The position numbers and the translations under genes are program-made. DNA of 13,460 bases from NCBI GenBank assembly GCA_013365365.1, contig JABVXU010000969.1, positions 1-13,460 of the forward strand, given 5' to 3'. This DNA comes from Cruorifilaria tuberocauda. Taxonomy: Eukaryota > Nematoda > Chromadorea > Rhabditida > Onchocercidae. Below the pieces are notes generated by a model. It saw only the letters and a list, made by a program, of their open reading frames with translations. It had not been told where the DNA came from and did no database searches. Below, piece by piece: positions 10,218 through 13,460 of the stretch (positions are counted from its first letter, which is position 1; every line of letters begins with the position of its first letter).

Positions 10218-10495
10218 AGTTAGACATTACAATTCGTTATTTTGATTAAAAGAGCCATCACTAATTTGCATGTGTTAGTATTAGCATTATGAATGATTGA
10301 AAATTAACATTGAAAAATTAAAAGAATTTTTTTTTCTTGAAATAAGATGTGATCACAAATTTTCTGAACACTTAAATTGAACTTATAGATGGAATTTTGA
10401 TGAATAATTTCCTATTTATGATTAGAAGCTAATAGAATCACTCTAAAATTCATAAAGAAACACTTAAGAATTCTTTGTGAGATAATATTAAAGAA

Positions 10496-10760
10496 TGAAA
10501 CAAAATGCAGGATCAAGTGATTATTCAAGTGATATCAAATCAAATACTCTCTACGAAAGTTAAACGGATGTTTTCGTGCAATAATTTAAATTTCAGGTTA
10601 GCTAACAGAAAATGATGTGGATAGGTGGAAGAAACAGAAGTTATCAAATTATTGCAGTGAAGAAGATAGTAGTGATAGCAAATTACATTTCCTCTATCAT
10701 CCGAAGATCAGTCTGATCCTGATAGAAGTCCGGTCATAATGAAATCCTTAGTGAGATAAG
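10496..10760 (+). other. Serine/acidic-rich exon-like island, unrecognised
   Basis: An ATG at about 10494 opens a short frame with GSSDYSSD, ending at a possible donor (A/GTTAAA near 10556). A second segment from about 10608 reads NDVDRWKKQKLSNYCSEEDS in matching phase; further on, another frame reads SSEDQSDPDRSPV. The shared Ser/Asp/Glu character suggests one disordered protein. The preferred TTTCAG acceptor would bring in a stop, so an alternative acceptor is needed, and a frame change occurs near 10680. It could be a decayed gene, a real exon set, or chance. Confidence is low. Confidence 0.2.
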
Positions 10761-10962
10761 TAATATGCAAAGCACTAAATGATAAGGCAGAGATTTTCAG
10801 AAGGTAAATAGAAGAAAGCTTCCGAATAGCATCCGTCTGACGTACTGTTGTAATTCCGCGATTACACTTTTTGATAGAAAAATTAAATGACAATAAAAAC
10901 TTAGCAGCAAAATAATTTAATTTATTATGTGAGAAATAGAAGAGATCGAAAGAGAATCTCAC

Positions 10963-10999
10963 CTTTGGCATTAATCAAATCAATGACAAATGCAATGAA
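10963..10999 (-). other. Candidate 37-bp microexon
   Basis: On the minus strand a TTCAG acceptor and an AAAG/GTGAGA donor bracket 37 bases open in only one frame, encoding FIAFVIDLINAK. A downstream acceptor-like site (CAACAG near 10850) would continue in phase into a frame starting RQTDAIRKL that closes at 10708. Nothing in it is recognised, and it overlaps the region proposed for the opposite strand, so at most one of the two readings can be right. Confidence 0.15.
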
Positions 11000-11004
11000 C
11001 TGAA

Positions 11005-11026
11005 TTAATTAATCAAATTAATTAAT
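11005..11026. repeat. Duplicated TTAATTAAT palindromic motif
   Basis: TTAATTAAT occurs at 11005-11013 and again at 11018-11026, 13 bases apart. The motif is self-complementary except for its last base, so the pair is both a direct and an inverted repeat. This is probably AT-rich background, though it could bind homeodomain proteins. Confidence 0.3.
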
Positions 11027-11270
11027 GCTTAGAAAAGGGCAGACTTACTTTTACCTAAAAACATTTTAATTTGTAATGAAAAAGGAGGACATTTTCAAAG
11101 AATAATAAAGGCGTGAGTTTGGAAATGAGGAAGTGAAAATAAATTTTTCAAAATGAATTGTTGCTGTGAGGAACGGTGAGTTGTAAGAATTAATGTTGCT
11201 GAAAGAATGAGAGTTGTATTTAAATGGCAAAACGGATGCTGTGGAAGGAGGAAGAGAGATTGCGAGAGAG

Positions 11271-11390
11271 GGATATTTCAGGGGGAGAGAGGAAGAAGGG
11301 GATATTCCAGGAGGGAGATTGAGAGGAAAGGATATTTCAAGAGGGAGAGAGGATTGAAAGAGGGATTTTAAAGGGTCCATTGAAGTTAGG
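11271..11390 (+). repeat. Purine-rich imperfect tandem repeat, about 30-bp unit
   Basis: Copies begin with GGATATTTCA at 11271, GGATATTCCA at 11300, GGATATTTCA at 11330 and a weaker GGATTTTA at 11363. Each is followed by a GGGAGAGAGGA-type purine run. Spacings are 29, 30 and 33 bases. The tract sits in a longer stretch, about 11238-11396, where the plus strand is nearly all A and G. Mirror-like purine runs of this kind can form triplex DNA. The complementary strand has a 120-codon open frame only because stop codons need purines. Confidence 0.8.
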
Positions 11391-11429
11391 AGGATGGTGA
11401 CGGCGTGGCACATAACTATTTGAATCAAT

Positions 11430-13250
11430 TAATTGTAAATATAAAGGTTGGTTTGATGAATTGCGCTGTAAACAGATCTTTGACACTCACATCACTGTCA
11501 TTTCTGCACCTAAGCACAACATGTTTTATGATCAAAGAGATTTCATTGTTGCGATAGTAAATGATTAATTTGAGAGAGACAGAATAAACAAATTTCCATT
11601 TGCTAAACAGTTTTTATTGCTGAACAATTTGCTTATTGTTTTAGCTTAAATTGAATCTCCTTCATTAAATCCTCCTTGTTCCATTAATCAATCCAGAAAA
11701 TTCAACAAATATCGAACAGAAAATCAACAATTGAAGAGAAAGAGAGGGCATATCAAATATAAAGCTATATGGAGACAAGTCAAAGCCTTAACTGTAAGAA
11801 AAATTCGTTTTGCGATATTTTATTATTGAAGAGAATGTACTGCATTCATCTTGAGAATTATTGATCTGGTTCCCACCTGAATGAAAGATCATTATTGTAA
11901 AGGTGAAAAAGTCATCGGAATTACATCAAAAGAAGAAGTAAAGAGAATTTCTCAATCAATTTCTCATTTTATTTTTCATTTGCCAGCAGAAAATAATATA
12001 CGAGTCAGATCTTTGAGGTTTGTAAACCTATCACATCCAACAAATTAGAATTTAAGATACTGATAGTGCTAACCATTAATGATAATAAAAATCAATAATA
12101 AAGTAATGATAATAATCTTCCCTTTCTTCTAAACGAGTAAAGTGAAGAAAAGAAGACAATTTGTTTGCTACTCTGCTAGTTTGTTAGCGTTTCGTTTGTT
12201 GCGATTTTTATTTGAACATAACAGTGAAGCACATTGTTTGCATTTCTCAAATACTATAGATAAAATAAGTGAAATTCTAAGAAGAAAATATGTCATTAAA
12301 TTTATAGCAATTAAAGCGAAGACAAAAAATCACCGCAATGGTACCAGATATTTCTCTGAGGTAATTGAAAAGTAAGTTGTAAAATAATGTTTTCAGAATT
12401 GCAGTTCTATTTGAATTTCTACAATAAACTAAAATCATAAGATTTTACTTTAATGGCTGGACAAGCAAAAACTGTTTATTGAATATCGCAGGAAATTATT
12501 ATTTATATTGAATTAATCAAAATCGTCTAATAAAAACAGCATTCAGATATTGTCATGTAAAACTTCAACACTTTGATTTGTCAATTATTTACTCATTTTC
12601 ACAATTATACATAATTATTTTAATCGTCATCATATTGAAATATCAACAAATTCTTAATTTTATTCCATAAAGACCAATGAAATGGGATATTTTCAAAAAG
12701 CTTAATCAAATAATGTTCCATTTATGATCGGACAGTTTTCTGCAGGAACTCAAAATTATACTTTTGACATTTACCTTTCTCCTTTTGTCTGTGCAGATAA
12801 AAAAGAATTTTTTTTAGAGAGAAAAAGGAAAGTCGAAGCGATGTGGGATTTATTGTAAAATTATATATGAAAAGAAATGATAAGATGGTCTTTTACCACA
12901 AATTGAATAATAAATTAGCAAATGAAGTGAAAAGAAATTGAAATTGTGAAAGTTCCCAATAAGAATAAAATTTGGCATAAAATGATTTTAAAAAATGATA
13001 GAGAGAAATTGAAAGAAAAAATATTTTTACGTTAGGAAGTGACGGAGCAGAAGTTTTCGTAAATGTAAAGAATTAATGAATAATATTCGATGATAATTTT
13101 TCTGAACTAATAAAAGGGAATAAAATTTAAGGAATTTTAATAATTTCAAACATTGCAAACTTTCCTGCAAATATCACCATGAAATGCCCATGGAATATTG
13201 TTCGTACTAGTTGAAAATGTTGGAAAGAGAAGTTAGCTAAAACTAAGCGT
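11430..13250. other. AT-rich intergenic stretch, no supported gene
   Basis: Short unassigned frames include a 55-codon plus-strand frame at 11881-12048 and a 77-codon one at 12142-12375 that begins with GTG, not a normal animal start. The latter ends at a perfect GTAAGT donor followed only 25 bases on by TTTTCAG. I recognise no family in either. The rest is A-rich on the plus strand without repeats or RNA genes. Confidence 0.5.
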
Positions 13251-13254
13251 TTAG

Positions 13255-13386
13255 AGAAATAAAGGCGATTGCCATGAATTAGCTAACAAAGCAAATACGG
13301 CAGGCTATTGTTGGAAGAAAGCCGACAAAGTCACATTTAAAAATATCCAAAATACACTGACTGAAAGAGTTATGGGATCAAACTGA
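13255..13386 (+). other. Exon-like island, possible decayed coding sequence
   Basis: After a TTTAG acceptor-like site, 43 codons stay open (beginning RNKGDCHELANKANTAG, then GYCWKKADKV) to a TGA at 13384. The local GC content is higher than nearby. The GDCHELANKA stretch loosely recalls the C-terminal GNExADxLAK motif of retroelement RNase H domains, but this is weak. The opposite strand also shows a TTTCAG acceptor and an open frame, so even the strand is unsure. Confidence 0.2.
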
Positions 13387-13408
13387 AATGGAATCGGACG
13401 TCCATGAG

Positions 13409-13420
13409 TGGTGTGTGAGT

Positions 13421-13460
<40 letters not shown>
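13409..13460. repeat. GT dinucleotide microsatellite at the window edge
   Basis: Mostly alternating GT with GAG interruptions near 13417 and 13425, becoming a pure GT run to the last base. It probably continues beyond the window. Confidence 0.95.

Noticed and set aside
11066..11428. 120-codon minus-strand frame rich in Pro, Ser and Leu
   Set aside because: The strand is pyrimidine-rich and stops need purines, so an open frame is expected from composition alone; it is the complement of the tandem repeat.
11881..12048. 55-codon ATG-started plus-strand frame directly after a stop codon
   Set aside because: Several frames of this length are expected by chance in a window of this size and composition, and no motif is recognised.
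12142..12375. 77-codon plus-strand frame
   Set aside because: It begins with GTG instead of ATG, has no recognised domain and no supported upstream exon.

Overview
The window looks like nuclear DNA of a nematode, most likely a clade III (filarial-type) roundworm. It is very AT-rich. The one clear gene is split by mostly 90-640 bp introns with worm-style TTTCAG/TTTTAG acceptors, its predicted protein is nematode-like, and an acceptor-like TTTTAG lies three bases before the start codon, as in trans-spliced worm genes. The genus is an inference from base composition and intron size. No bacterial-style operon, rRNA, tRNA or CRISPR is visible.

Region 1 (1-521): a TAA microsatellite, then AT-rich sequence holding the 3' end of the main gene and a candidate poly(A) signal. 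Region 2 (522-5609, minus strand): a complete 12-exon gene for a glycoside hydrolase family 20 beta-N-acetylhexosaminidase of the HEXD / worm HEX-2 to HEX-5 branch. I rebuilt it by hand as 596 residues. Every exon joins in phase, and it carries an N-terminal hydrophobic anchor, the catalytic HIGADE motif and the GWQRYDH segment. Single-frame ORF searches see only fragments of it. Region 3 (5610-13460): about 7.8 kb without a gene I can defend. It holds palindromes, a purine-rich strand-biased tract with a 30-bp tandem repeat, a TATA-like element, a perfect PAR-bZIP-type site, a few exon-like islands of unproven status, and a GT microsatellite at the right edge.

The most notable observation is intron 8 of the hexosaminidase gene. 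The only donor position that keeps the frame reads ATAAGT instead of GTAAGT, so the gene uses a rare AT-AG intron, carries a donor mutation, contains a hidden microexon, or has a base error here. I found no evidence of a new multi-gene system. The enzyme probably trims N-acetylhexosamine residues from glycoconjugates in the secretory pathway.
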